NCBI GenBank assembly: GCA_003553905.1
Contig: PWEA01000025.1
Coordinates: 1-55,624 of the forward strand
Source of the DNA: Candidatus Aenigmatarchaeota archaeon
GTDB taxonomy: Archaea; Aenigmatarchaeota; Aenigmatarchaeia; PWEA01
Direction: 5' to 3'
DNA length: 55,624 nt
Shown here: positions 8,166-17,078 of the stretch, one piece after another
How positions within the stretch are numbered: the first letter of the stretch is position 1
How the letters are laid out: every line of letters starts with the position of its first letter
The notes under the pieces: model-generated
What the model was told of the DNA's origin: nothing
Database searches by the model: none
What the model saw: the letters and a program-made list of their open reading frames with translations, nothing else
Made by a program: the position numbers and the translations under genes

Positions 8166-10175
8166 ATGAAAGTTGAGACCGACAAAGAGTTTAGATTCGC
8201 ATTCCCACAGGAAGAAAATCCTGACTGGAACTACGGCAGAAACAAGTCCTTCGCTCTAAAAAGGACGGATTCCTGTTGGAGTTCATCCCTTTCTTCAGTT
8301 GAAAGAGATGGTTTCGTAATGCCAAACAGAGACTATCCACAACAGGGAGTTGTTGTGAAAGTATCCGGAAAGTATACAAAGTTCCTCGATGCCCCTGCAT
8401 TCAAGCTTATTCATGATAAAAAAACCCTGAAGCTCGAAAAAGAGGACGTTGAACTAACACCATGGGAAGCTACATACACATATAGATCAGGGAACACTGT
8501 TCTAAGGGTTTCATACTATCTATCGAAATCTACCATGAAAAACAAGTACGGCGGATGGATAAAGTTCGATATTGATTCGGAACTAGACGACCTGAGACTG
8601 GTCCTTTGTCCCCTTGTCGATATAAGAAAAATAGAAGAAGACAGTCCACCCGTCGATGAATACAACGTAGAAGCAAAAGATCATATCTTAAGAGTTCAAA
8701 GGGGGGGAAAAGATATTATCTTCGGGTCTTCGGATGAAACTGAAGTTAAACCAGAAGAAGAAAGATGGACTTACAAACTCGGCCTTGGGTACAGAGAGAA
8801 GAAAAACGACATAAGGTTTAAAGAAATAAACAGAAAACCTATACGGACAGGGATTTTGACCTACCGGGTATCAGGAAAAGATTCTATAAAGGTTGGGTTC
8901 GCATGCGGAAAGGATATAGATAAATCTGATATACAGTTCTTCAAAGGTACAGATACACAAAAGGACTTAGAAAAAGCAAGGAAAATGCTTGACATATTTA
9001 GTTTCCCGAACAACGATATCGAAAGGAGATTTATGAAGGCAAGACTATTAAGTTTTTTCAGGTTCTCAGTCAAAGAAGGCGGCATGGAGATACCCGGGGC
9101 CGGGGAATGGTGGTTAAAGGATGTGTATTTCAGAGATCTTTTTGAATCAATATTCCATAACATGGAAGTCTATAGACAGGTAAAGGGAGATGAATGGTTG
9201 AAAAAAATACTCACATGGGCCAGAATATACTTGGAAGATGGATCGATGGCTATAAAAGTAACAGAGGGAGAACCTTCATACAATTCGACAGACGCTTTAT
9301 TACTTTATCTTCTATGCGCCGCCAAGTTCTACGAAAAAACAGGAGATAAAAACTTCAAAAAGAGCATGAGAAAAACATTTGAATCTGTTGTTGGAAGCTT
9401 AAATGAGTATGATGACGGCTTAATTAGATGCAGACCGGACTGTTCACGCATAGACTCAAAAATTGATGGTAGATCAACCAGAATACCTGACAACTGGGAT
9501 GTGGAAGAGAACGGTGGCTTTTTGCTACCCGAGGTAAACGCCCTTTGGATAAGGGTTCTAGAAAAATACAACAAGATTTATGGCACAGGGATCGACATAA
9601 CAAAGATATGGAAATCTTACAAGAACACGTTCTGGGATGGGAAAAAAGGTTTCCTATATCAAATAGTATACAAAGAAGATGGGAAGAACCTAGAAGACCG
9701 AAGAGAAAGCTCAGTTGCAGTGGTTTCCCTTGCGCTACTTAAAGATCACTTCTTTGGTTATGAAATACACAAGGCCTGGAAGGTAATCGAAGAAAGGCTT
9801 CTCGTGGGAAGAAAACCAGTATTCTTTGACTGTGGTCACATGCCATTCGGAATACTAACCAAAAACAGCAGGGAAAATATATATCTCGATGACGACCAGC
9901 GCCACGAAGCCGTTGTATGGCCCAGAGACTGTCCCTATCTATTTAAAATCCTCGAGAAGATAGGAAGAGAAAAGGTAAAAAAACAGATAATAAAAAATAT
10001 GCTAGATCACCAGATGTCGGAAGGAGCTGTGTTTTACAACCATGGGCTGTTCTCGCTTCCCGAAGGCGAAAATCCACACGAAACCTCTCTTTCTTCCAAC
10101 CCTATTCCTGTGAGAAATCCCATAAAGCTTGCACCACATTTTTTATCGGGAGACATAGAAGTAAAGGAAAGATAA
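8166..10175 (+). CDS. Divergent Gde_C/GH133-like glycoside hydrolase (amylo-alpha-1,6-glucosidase type)
   Basis: A 669-residue protein with no signal peptide, so probably cytoplasmic. The C-terminal half looks like the (alpha/alpha)6 barrel of archaeal glycogen-debranching enzymes: EWWLKDVYFRDLFES (about residue 312), YNSTDALLLYLL (about 372), LLPEVNALW (about 453), FWDGKKGFLYQIV, SSVAVVSLALL, and RHEAVVWPRDCPY (about 579). The N-terminal half may be the GDE_N-type beta domain. The family releases glucose at alpha-1,6 branches of glycogen or limit dextrin. Several signature positions deviate, so the exact substrate is uncertain; a GH15 glucoamylase is the main alternative. It follows minD by 3 nt. 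Confidence 0.65.
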   Translation: MKVETDKEFRFAFPQEENPDWNYGRNKSFALKRTDSCWSSSLSSVERDGFVMPNRDYPQQGVVVKVSGKYTKFLDAPAFKLIHDKKTLKLEKEDVELTPWEATYTYRSGNTVLRVSYYLSKSTMKNKYGGWIKFDIDSELDDLRLVLCPLVDIRKIEEDSPPVDEYNVEAKDHILRVQRGGKDIIFGSSDETEVKPEEERWTYKLGLGYREKKNDIRFKEINRKPIRTGILTYRVSGKDSIKVGFACGKDIDKSDIQFFKGTDTQKDLEKARKMLDIFSFPNNDIERRFMKARLLSFFRFSVKEGGMEIPGAGEWWLKDVYFRDLFESIFHNMEVYRQVKGDEWLKKILTWARIYLEDGSMAIKVTEGEPSYNSTDALLLYLLCAAKFYEKTGDKNFKKSMRKTFESVVGSLNEYDDGLIRCRPDCSRIDSKIDGRSTRIPDNWDVEENGGFLLPEVNALWIRVLEKYNKIYGTGIDITKIWKSYKNTFWDGKKGFLYQIVYKEDGKNLEDRRESSVAVVSLALLKDHFFGYEIHKAWKVIEERLLVGRKPVFFDCGHMPFGILTKNSRENIYLDDDQRHEAVVWPRDCPYLFKILEKIGREKVKKQIIKNMLDHQMSEGAVFYNHGLFSLPEGENPHETSLSSNPIPVRNPIKLAPHFLSGDIEVKER

Positions 10176-10207
10176 AAAAATAAGAGATATTTGGGAGTCC
10201 AGGTTTC

Positions 10208-10378
10208 CTAAACTGTTATGGCATCCACAGGACATACACTCTCGGCCTGTTTTGCTTCTTCCGTGTCCTCGTCCTTGATTACTTCTGCCTTCCCGGCTTC
10301 ATTCATCTCGAATATATCAGGAGCTACGGAAACACAAGACCCGCAACCTATACACGCATCCTCATCTACTTCGACCAT
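10208..10378 (-). CDS. Ferredoxin, single [4Fe-4S] type
   Basis: A 56-residue electron carrier starting MVEVDEDACIGCGSC. Four ligands are visible as C9, C12 and C15 (CIGCGSC) and C49 (SVCPVDAITV), the pattern for one [4Fe-4S] cluster. The protein is strongly acidic. A TATA-like AAAATATTAAATAC at about 10408-10421 lies 30-43 nt upstream of the ATG, so it may have its own promoter although a SufT-like gene lies upstream on the same strand. A plausible electron donor for enzymes in this region cannot be named. Confidence 0.9.
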   Translation of the reverse strand: MVEVDEDACIGCGSCVSVAPDIFEMNEAGKAEVIKDEDTEEAKQAESVCPVDAITV

Positions 10379-10441
10379 GTTACCACAAGATTCATAGGCA
10401 CCTCTGTGTATTTAATATTTTGGATTAGTTCTGCCGGTGGA

Positions 10442-10528
10442 TCAAACTACATAGCGGTACCTGAGAAAAAATCCTACAGCTATCAGGACAAGGAAGATGA
10501 CTATCAAAAGTTTAGTTTCCTTTGACAT
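10442..10528 (-). CDS. Small single-span membrane protein (28 aa)
   Basis: A very short gene whose ATG shares its A with the TGA stop of the SufT-like gene (ATGATG arrangement), implying translational coupling. The product begins MSKETK, then a hydrophobic segment LLIVIFLVLIAVGFFL and a basic RYRYVV tail, giving one membrane helix. No family is recognised. The coupling to the upstream stop is the main support. Confidence 0.5.
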   Translation of the reverse strand: MSKETKLLIVIFLVLIAVGFFLRYRYVV

Positions 10529-10827
10529 CATTCCATCCCAAGTTCTTTCCTAGCCTTTTCTGACAGTCTATCGGGAGACCATGGTGGATCAAAAACAACA
10601 TCAACTTCAACCCTTTCAACACCTTCTAGATCCCCTATGCCTTCCTCGACCTTCTTTACAAATACCTTATGCATAGGACAACCAGGTGAAGTAAGAGTCA
10701 TTTCCACTTTTACATCTTTCTCTTCTACTTCAACATCATAGATAAAACCCATATTGACTATATCTATCTTCGTCTCAGGATCGTATATCTCCCCTAGTTT
10801 CTCCATCACATCATCTTCTGAAACCAT
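10528..10827 (-). CDS. SufT/MIP18-like Fe-S assembly factor (DUF59)
   Basis: A 99-residue DUF59 protein. The family marks are YDPETKIDIVNMGFIYDV near the N-terminus and the TLTSPGCPM motif with its conserved Cys, followed by DPPWSPDRLSEKARKELG. Relatives act in iron-sulfur cluster maturation. The nearby ferredoxin on the same strand is a potential client. It is divergent from the DUF192 gene across about 50 bp that contain TTTTTAAAC, which could serve as promoter. Confidence 0.88.
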   Translation of the reverse strand: MVSEDDVMEKLGEIYDPETKIDIVNMGFIYDVEVEEKDVKVEMTLTSPGCPMHKVFVKKVEEGIGDLEGVERVEVDVVFDPPWSPDRLSEKARKELGME

Positions 10828-10877
10828 GACAACAACTTAGTAGTTCAATCTTTTTTAAACTAAAAGGTTTACTATGA

Positions 10878-11294
10878 ATGTGTAACCGGGCTTCAGAATA
10901 CAAGTCTAGACCAAAACCACAGAAAAAACTCGGGGTGCCCAACATCAAAATATTTCACAAAAACGAAAGGTTTCTAAACGTAGAAAAGACCGAAAGCTTA
11001 TTCGGATCAATGAGAGGTCTGATGTTCAAAAAGCTCAGGGAAGGACATGGACTGTTGATGGACTTTCCTTACGTGGCTCGGTGGAGTATCTGGATGCCCT
11101 TCGTTCCACAGGACATAGCTGTATTTTTTATCGATAAAAACAATACCGTGGTGGATAAAAAGCTTGCAAAAAGACTGACCATGGATCCACGGACCTGGAA
11201 GGTTTATAAGCCTCAGGAAGGATGCAAATATGTATTAGAATGCAGGAGCGAAAGGTTTGACGATATAGAGATAGATGAAAAAATTGTATGGTAA
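10878..11294 (+). CDS. DUF192 family protein
   Basis: A 138-residue protein with the DUF192 core: ESLFGSMRGLMFKK, then WSIWMPFVPQDIAVFFIDKNNTVVD, and a C-terminal YVLECRSER. The family is widespread in archaea and bacteria and its function is unknown. The first 19 residues are basic and low in conservation; a GTG at 10935 is an alternative start. The stop is followed after 1 nt by the MetAP ATG, so the two form an operon. Confidence 0.83.
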   Translation: MCNRASEYKSRPKPQKKLGVPNIKIFHKNERFLNVEKTESLFGSMRGLMFKKLREGHGLLMDFPYVARWSIWMPFVPQDIAVFFIDKNNTVVDKKLAKRLTMDPRTWKVYKPQEGCKYVLECRSERFDDIEIDEKIVW

Positions 11295-11295
11295 T

Positions 11296-12186
11296 ATGGA
11301 AGAAGAGATATTGAAAAAGTATAGGAAGGCCGGAAAAATAGCGGCGAAAGCCAGAGATTTCGGTAAGGAGATGATAGACGAAGGAGTTTCATACGAAAAG
11401 GTAGTTGATCAAACAGAAAAAAAGATAAAAGAACTCGGTGGAAAGCTTGCATTCCCTGTGAATCTTTCAATGAACGAGGTGGGTGCACATGACACAGCAG
11501 ATATAAATGAAAAGAGGAATATAGAGCCCGGGTTAATTAAAATCGATGTGGGAGTCCATATAGACGGATATATAGGAGATACTGCAACAACAGTTCCTGT
11601 AAAAACTAAAAACAAAGAGCTTGTTGAGGCCTCTGAAAAAGCACTAGAAAAAGCCCTGGATATGATAAAACCCGGTATAAAGATATCAGAAATTTCATCA
11701 AGGATTGAAAGTACAATAAAGGACTTTGGATATAACCCGATAAGAAACTTGACAGGACATGGCCTTGGTCAATACGACCTACATGCCAAGACGAAGTTCC
11801 CAAATATTGAGACCGAGCTTGACTACAAACTAAAAGAAGGTGATGTATTTGCACTGGAGCCCTTTGCAACCGATGGAGCAGGTAAGGTAATAGAATCAAA
11901 CAGAACAATGATATTCAAATGGAATGATGAGAAACCTGTTAGATCAAGGGAAGCAAGAAAGATACTAAAAATGGCCAAAGGTAAATTCAACAAACTGCCC
12001 TTTTCAAAGCGATGGCTTGTAAATGACATATCTAAACTCAGATTAAACATGTCCCTCAGACAGCTAGAAAGTATAAACGCCCTGTACAAATATCCTGTTC
12101 TCAGAGAGGCCGAAGGAGGAATCATATCACAAGCAGAACATACGGTAATCGTGGGTAAAGACCCTGAAATAACTACAATGCTCTAA
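11296..12186 (+). CDS. map: Methionine aminopeptidase, type II
   Basis: Removes the initiator Met from nascent proteins. From the ATG at 11296 the product is 296 residues. The five metal ligands of the pita-bread fold are visible: Asp in IKIDVGVH, Asp in GYIGDTAT, His in TGHGLGQYDLH, Glu in ALEPF and Glu in QAEHTVI. An insertion of about 60 residues before the last ligand marks type II enzymes, the archaeal form. The 3' end overlaps the convergent Lhr gene by 4 bp. It is co-transcribed with the DUF192 gene. Confidence 0.96.
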   Translation: MEEEILKKYRKAGKIAAKARDFGKEMIDEGVSYEKVVDQTEKKIKELGGKLAFPVNLSMNEVGAHDTADINEKRNIEPGLIKIDVGVHIDGYIGDTATTVPVKTKNKELVEASEKALEKALDMIKPGIKISEISSRIESTIKDFGYNPIRNLTGHGLGQYDLHAKTKFPNIETELDYKLKEGDVFALEPFATDGAGKVIESNRTMIFKWNDEKPVRSREARKILKMAKGKFNKLPFSKRWLVNDISKLRLNMSLRQLESINALYKYPVLREAEGGIISQAEHTVIVGKDPEITTML

Positions 12187-14966
12187 TCTGACCAGTACTT
12201 CTTAGTCCTAGTATACTCTTTCTCCTTTTCAAGAATTTCTTCATAAAACTTATCGCCATCCGTCTGTTGAGCCAGGATCCTTATCGCAGTTTCGGGCCCA
12301 ACACCCCTTCCGGCAAGTGCTTTTATAAACTGTCTGCCGTAGGTAAGAACTAGATCTGCCACATGCTCCATCTTATCTCTCGTAGTTTGCTCGCTTTCTG
12401 TAAGCTCCTTTCCTTCCGATAATTTTTCTAGAATCTGCTCCTTTCCCTCTTCGTATGGCTTAATGGCTGTTATCCTCCCGGAACCGCATGCAGAACATTT
12501 GATATCCTCGGGGAGATCCCTGACCTTCTTCGTAATACGATACTGTCCACATCTCATACACATGAGGCGCACCTTGGTGTTTTTTATCCTATTTTTGAAC
12601 GCTTTGAATATCTCCTCCTTGGGCTTCTCGGGTCCCATCAGTTCCTTGAACTTATGGCTTAACCCTTTCTCACCTATCTTACCACCTTCACACACCTTCA
12701 ACTCAAGATTATCCTCGTGTATACTTCTAAGAACGTTCTTGGCTCCCTCAATATCGAGTTTCTCCTGGAAAACCTCGCGTTTTGCTTCATCGTGTATAGG
12801 GGAATCGCGGTATGATCTAACGATTCCGGATATGTTTACTCTGTCCCACTTAGCGCGTTTCTCAACGGCACCAAAACGCTTTGCAGCATGTATGAAACGC
12901 CATTTGAAAAGTTGGCTCTTTTCTATCGAACTATCGAGAATCATCTCCAGGTCCTCTGGACGTGTCCTCTCAAGAACATTCTTGACCGACTGTATATCGG
13001 CACCCTGTAACATTATGCGGTAGGGATCGTTCTTAACCGCCATGGATCTTCCTTTTTCTTCCATTAGAACTGAAGCAAGGAACTTTCCAAGGGTCTGGTT
13101 GGCTAAAGTTCCGTTACATGAATGAATTACAACAAACTTTCCTTTTTTCTCCAAAAACATCTCGCCTTCGTCCGCCACCTCCTCCAAGCCTTCGTTGATA
13201 TATTCAACTATACAGTCGGCAGCACCTTTATCAACGGGATAGTTCTTCATTAGCTTATTCTTTGCCTCTTCATGATCACCATCTTGGATCCATTTTTTCA
13301 CCTTTCTTCTAAGTTCTTTGACTTCCTTTGCCACGCTCCTCGGAACAGGTATGAGCTCTCCTTCCCAGGCAGGTACAGCTGAATCCACCTCGTTAACAGG
13401 CTCGACGAGAACCTTCCCCTCATCCACCGATAGAATCCTCCAACTCCTTCCCTTCATGATAAAGGTGGTTCCTGGTTCGCCGTACTCCGCAACAAATGAT
13501 TCATCCAGTTGACCAACGTCTTGACTCTGGACTGTATCCACGACCTGATAGTTGTACACATCCGGTATTGTAGAAAGGTTTTCGTAGTAGTACTCCCATG
13601 CCTTTTTGGAACGCTTAACCTTCTCGTCTATCCATAAATAGTATAGGTTTGACATGAACCTAAGTACTTCGTAGAACTTCTGCTCCGAGAGATCTCTATA
13701 AAAATAACTCCTCGTAACGAGATCAAATATATCCTCCCACTCCAGACCGTATACATCTATACAGTATCCAACTATCTGATTAGCAAGTACATCCAAGGCG
13801 CCTTTGTGAAACTTCGTTGGTTCAAGCTTTTTTTCCAGTGCTCTTCTGGCTACAACAGCAGACTCTATGACATCATCCTCGTTCCTTGCTATTATTTTTC
13901 CATTGGATTCCGCCTGAACCTGATGGCCGCTCCTACCTACTCTCTGGAGCAGTCTTTTTACCTGCCTAGGAGATCCATACTGAACAACCCGGTCTATATG
14001 CCCTATATCTATACCAAGCTCAAGAGAAGAAGTGCATATAAGACTCTTTATCTCCCCTCCTTTGAAGCTATCCTCGTTGTTTATCCTAACGTCCTTGGAA
14101 AGAGAAGAATGGTGTATGGAGTGATCATACTCCTTTTCCAGTCTGTTGAGTCTAGAAGAAAGTACTTCGGATGCTTCTCTTGTATTGGTGAAAACAAGCG
14201 ACGAGTCACTCTCTTCTATCAGGTCGTGTATCCTTCTCAGCCTGGATGTAGATTCCTTATCTGCAAAAAGCTTTTCGCCGAGCTCCTCGTCTTTATCACC
14301 GGGTTTGGGCATCTCAACCTCTATACTGAACTCTTTGGTCTCCACAGCGCTTATAACCTCAGCATCGTCCGACAGCGTACTTGCAACCTCTTCGGGTGAA
14401 CCAACAGTAGCGGAAAGTCCTATCATCTGTGGATCACCACATAGCTCTCTAAGCCTCTCAAGACCCAGTGAAAGCTGGACACCTCTCTTAGACTCTACAA
14501 GCTCATGTATCTCGTCTATTACAACGTACTTGACATTCTTCAGATGTTCTTTCATCTTCGAACCAGGAAGTATTGCCTGAAGAGTTTCTGGAGTAGTTAC
14601 AAAAATTTGTTCTGGAAATTCTGCTTGTTTCCTTCGCTTGTAGTTCGATGTATCACCATGACGTATGGTTACCTCTATATCGAGACGGTTACACCACCAA
14701 AGAAGCCTCTTAAACATATCTCTGTTCAATGCACGGAGAGGTGTTATATACAGAAGAGCTATAGGCTCCGTGTCCTCGTTAAGAAGTCTATGAAAAAGAG
14801 GGAGCATGGCTGCCTCTGTCTTTCCTATACCGGTCTGTGCCGTAAGAAGAACATCCTTACCGGAGATGATAGGATCTATTGTCTTTTCCTGGGGCTTCGT
14901 AGGTCTATCCCAACCCTTTTCTTCTATAAGTTTTCTTATCTTTGGGTCCAGTTTTTCAAAAGACAT
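12183..14966 (-). CDS. lhr: Lhr-type superfamily 2 DNA/RNA helicase
   Basis: A 927-residue ATP-dependent helicase. Visible motifs are a Q-motif-like RPTKPQEKTIDPI, Walker A AQTGIGKTEA (about residue 43), TPLRALNRD, TTPETLQ, DEIHEL (a DEIH box), SATVGSPEE, TSSLELGIDIG and QRVGRSGH. The C-terminal part carries a zinc-binding set CMRCGQY plus CSACGSG. This matches the large helicase Lhr implicated in recombination and repair. The ATG at 14966 starts MSFEKLDPKIRK; an extension to 15005 would add 13 unconserved residues. Single gene, divergent from the AdoMet synthetase gene. Confidence 0.93.
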   Translation of the reverse strand: MSFEKLDPKIRKLIEEKGWDRPTKPQEKTIDPIISGKDVLLTAQTGIGKTEAAMLPLFHRLLNEDTEPIALLYITPLRALNRDMFKRLLWWCNRLDIEVTIRHGDTSNYKRRKQAEFPEQIFVTTPETLQAILPGSKMKEHLKNVKYVVIDEIHELVESKRGVQLSLGLERLRELCGDPQMIGLSATVGSPEEVASTLSDDAEVISAVETKEFSIEVEMPKPGDKDEELGEKLFADKESTSRLRRIHDLIEESDSSLVFTNTREASEVLSSRLNRLEKEYDHSIHHSSLSKDVRINNEDSFKGGEIKSLICTSSLELGIDIGHIDRVVQYGSPRQVKRLLQRVGRSGHQVQAESNGKIIARNEDDVIESAVVARRALEKKLEPTKFHKGALDVLANQIVGYCIDVYGLEWEDIFDLVTRSYFYRDLSEQKFYEVLRFMSNLYYLWIDEKVKRSKKAWEYYYENLSTIPDVYNYQVVDTVQSQDVGQLDESFVAEYGEPGTTFIMKGRSWRILSVDEGKVLVEPVNEVDSAVPAWEGELIPVPRSVAKEVKELRRKVKKWIQDGDHEEAKNKLMKNYPVDKGAADCIVEYINEGLEEVADEGEMFLEKKGKFVVIHSCNGTLANQTLGKFLASVLMEEKGRSMAVKNDPYRIMLQGADIQSVKNVLERTRPEDLEMILDSSIEKSQLFKWRFIHAAKRFGAVEKRAKWDRVNISGIVRSYRDSPIHDEAKREVFQEKLDIEGAKNVLRSIHEDNLELKVCEGGKIGEKGLSHKFKELMGPEKPKEEIFKAFKNRIKNTKVRLMCMRCGQYRITKKVRDLPEDIKCSACGSGRITAIKPYEEGKEQILEKLSEGKELTESEQTTRDKMEHVADLVLTYGRQFIKALAGRGVGPETAIRILAQQTDGDKFYEEILEKEKEYTRTKKYWSD

Positions 14967-15095
14967 ATATAACAGCGTTATACCCATATTTGTGAGTTTT
15001 TGCATGAAATTATTGTTTACAATGTCTTAAAAATCTATAACAAAGAAATAATTGAAACTTTTAAAAACTAGTAAAACTTAATAGTAGTCGATAAA

Positions 15096-16283
15096 ATGAA
15101 AGGTCTCACTATTACTGATGCAAACAGAGGTCCCATAGAAGACCAGAAGATAGAGCTCGTTGAAAGAAAGGGATATGGACATCCCGATACGCTTGCTGAT
15201 GGGATAGCCGAATCAATATCAAAGTCCCTGTCTAGAATGTACAGAGAAAAATACGGTAGAATTCTCCATCACAACACGGACCAGGTCGAAGTCATAGGTG
15301 GAAAGGTAAATGTGGATTTCGGTGGGGGAGAGGTCGTAGAACCTATACATATAATACTCTCTGGAAGGGCTACAACAGAAGTATCAGGTAATGAGCTACC
15401 GGTGCATGAAACGGCTATAAAAGCAGCCAAATCATTTGTAAAGGAAAAACTCAAAGAAGTATCAATGGAAAAAAACTTCGTATGGGACTCGAGAATTGGA
15501 CATGGATCCGTTGACCTTATGAGTCTTTACGAAGACGAAGAGGTGGTGAAGGCAAATGATACCTCATTTGGTGTTAGCTACGCACCTTTCAGCGAGACCG
15601 AAGAACTTGTTCTGAATACCGACAGATACATAAATTCAGAAAGATTCAAGAAAAGGTTTCCTGAGCTAGGTGAAGATGTAAAGATAATGGCCGATCGGCA
15701 CGGAAATAGAATAAATCTGACCGTAGCAGGCGCTCTTGTTGCTAGAAAGGTTCCGAATCTGGATCACTATATATCAATAAAAGAAAATGTCATTAAAGAA
15801 GTGGAAGACTTTGCCTCCAAAGAAACAGAAAGGGAAGTAGACGTCTATATGAATACCGCAGACGACCACGAGAAAGGAATAGTCTATCTGACATTAACAG
15901 GAACATCGGCCGAAGCAGGTGACGATGGCTCAGTGGGCAGAGGAAACAGAACAAATGGAATTATAACACCATGCAGACCGATGAGTCTTGAAGCGCCTGC
16001 GGGAAAGAATCCGCTTGCACATGTAGGAAAGGTCTACAATGTACTAGCAAACTTCATAGCAAAGGACATAAGCAAAAAAACAGATGTCGAGGAGGTTTCT
16101 GTCAAACTTTTATCACAGATAGGAAAGCCTATAACAGAACCAAAGGTTGTAGATATAGAAGTTGTAAAACCCGGTAACATTTCAGACGTCAGGTACGAAG
16201 CAGAAAAAATAACATCTGACTGGCTTGATAACATAGGGAAGGTAACAGAAGAAATAATACAGGGCAATCTTTATGTTTATTAG
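15096..16283 (+). CDS. mat: S-adenosylmethionine synthetase, archaeal type
   Basis: Makes S-adenosylmethionine from methionine and ATP. The 395-residue length and the motifs [53 protein letters not shown] and [14 protein letters not shown] are those of the archaeal AdoMet synthetase family, distinct from bacterial MetK. A TATA-like CTTTTAAAAACT lies at about 15058-15069, about 30 nt before the ATG. Provides the methyl donor for methyltransferases such as TrmY elsewhere in the window. Confidence 0.97.
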   Translation: MKGLTITDANRGPIEDQKIELVERKGYGHPDTLADGIAESISKSLSRMYREKYGRILHHNTDQVEVIGGKVNVDFGGGEVVEPIHIILSGRATTEVSGNELPVHETAIKAAKSFVKEKLKEVSMEKNFVWDSRIGHGSVDLMSLYEDEEVVKANDTSFGVSYAPFSETEELVLNTDRYINSERFKKRFPELGEDVKIMADRHGNRINLTVAGALVARKVPNLDHYISIKENVIKEVEDFASKETEREVDVYMNTADDHEKGIVYLTLTGTSAEAGDDGSVGRGNRTNGIITPCRPMSLEAPAGKNPLAHVGKVYNVLANFIAKDISKKTDVEEVSVKLLSQIGKPITEPKVVDIEVVKPGNISDVRYEAEKITSDWLDNIGKVTEEIIQGNLYVY

Positions 16284-16408
16284 AATGGTAGATCTTCAGG
16301 TTAATTATGATTTCTATGGCTCTTGATTATAGACAACGCTAAACGACAAAAGAAAAAGAATTAAGGGTACTCCTAAGTTCTCTACAGACATTAACAAACA
16401 AAAGGGGG

Positions 16409-16780
16409 TTAGAAAGGCATTGTAACTTCTTCCTCTTCGTCCTCTTCTTGTGTAAATCCTGTATCCGTGCCTCTGGAACTGGACGGCTCCTCTACAGTTG
16501 CTTCTCTACTTGTCTGTCCCTTAACTGAATCAGAAGATATGTGTTTTATTATCACTATATCGCCTACTGCTTTGATGAACTGATAAGGGATAACTATACC
16601 CTTCTTACCTCCGAGCATCCTGGCAAGGTAGCTTCCTTTCTTTGCCTTTAATACTATGGAACCCATTCGGAACTTATCAAGATCTATCTTGACGTTCTTT
16701 ATCTGACCACAGTATTTACCTCTGTCTGTAAAAACGTCCTTCGAGAACATTCCTGAAAGTTTTTCAATATTTACAGGCAT
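16409..16780 (-). CDS. PRC-barrel domain protein
   Basis: A 123-residue protein: an N-terminal PRC-barrel-like beta domain (about residues 1-80; LSGMFSKDVFTDRGKYCGQIKNV, then GIVIPYQFIKAVGDIVIIK), followed by a low-complexity Ser/Thr/Glu tail that ends EEEEVTMPF. Archaeal PRC-barrel proteins include cell-division partners of SepF/FtsZ in haloarchaea; whether this one acts so is inference. It is monocistronic, with an AT-rich promoter region up to the tRNA-Ser. Confidence 0.75.
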   Translation of the reverse strand: MPVNIEKLSGMFSKDVFTDRGKYCGQIKNVKIDLDKFRMGSIVLKAKKGSYLARMLGGKKGIVIPYQFIKAVGDIVIIKHISSDSVKGQTSREATVEEPSSSRGTDTGFTQEEDEEEEVTMPF

Positions 16781-16934
16781 ATATTCACCTCTTTATTATC
16801 TTTGCGCTAGTATATAATTCTATCCAGGCATTTTTAAATCTTTATCGGACTACAACTTCTTTCACAGCTTATTGTATGTAAAAATGTATGTAAAAAGAAA
16901 TTTAAAAACCAAGATAGAATGGTAGATAGTAGAT

Positions 16935-17021
16935 GTTGGGGTGGCCGAGCGGCTCAAGGCGCAGGATTGCTAATCCTGTGGGCTCACGCCCTCGCGGGTT
17001 CAAATCCCGTCCCCAACGCCA
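16935..17021 (+). tRNA. tRNA-Ser (GCT)
   Basis: A type II tRNA without intron. The acceptor GTTGGGG (16935-16941) pairs with CCCCAAC (17011-17017), discriminator G, and CCA is encoded. The anticodon loop reads TTGCTAA with GCT, and a long variable arm contains GGGCTCACGCCC. TTCAAAT T-loop is normal. A TATA-like AATTTAAAAACC lies about 25 nt upstream, next to a direct repeat of TGTATGTAAAAA. Confidence 0.95.
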
Positions 17022-17078
17022 TTCTCAGTAACTTCAAAACCTCAAACGTTTTTAACTAGAAAGTTTCAATTTAATGCT

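Noticed and set aside
16870-16900. Direct repeat TGTATGTAAAAA before tRNA-Ser as a mobile-element attachment site
   Set aside because: Only two adjacent short AT-rich copies, no element or integrase beside it; likely promoter sequence.
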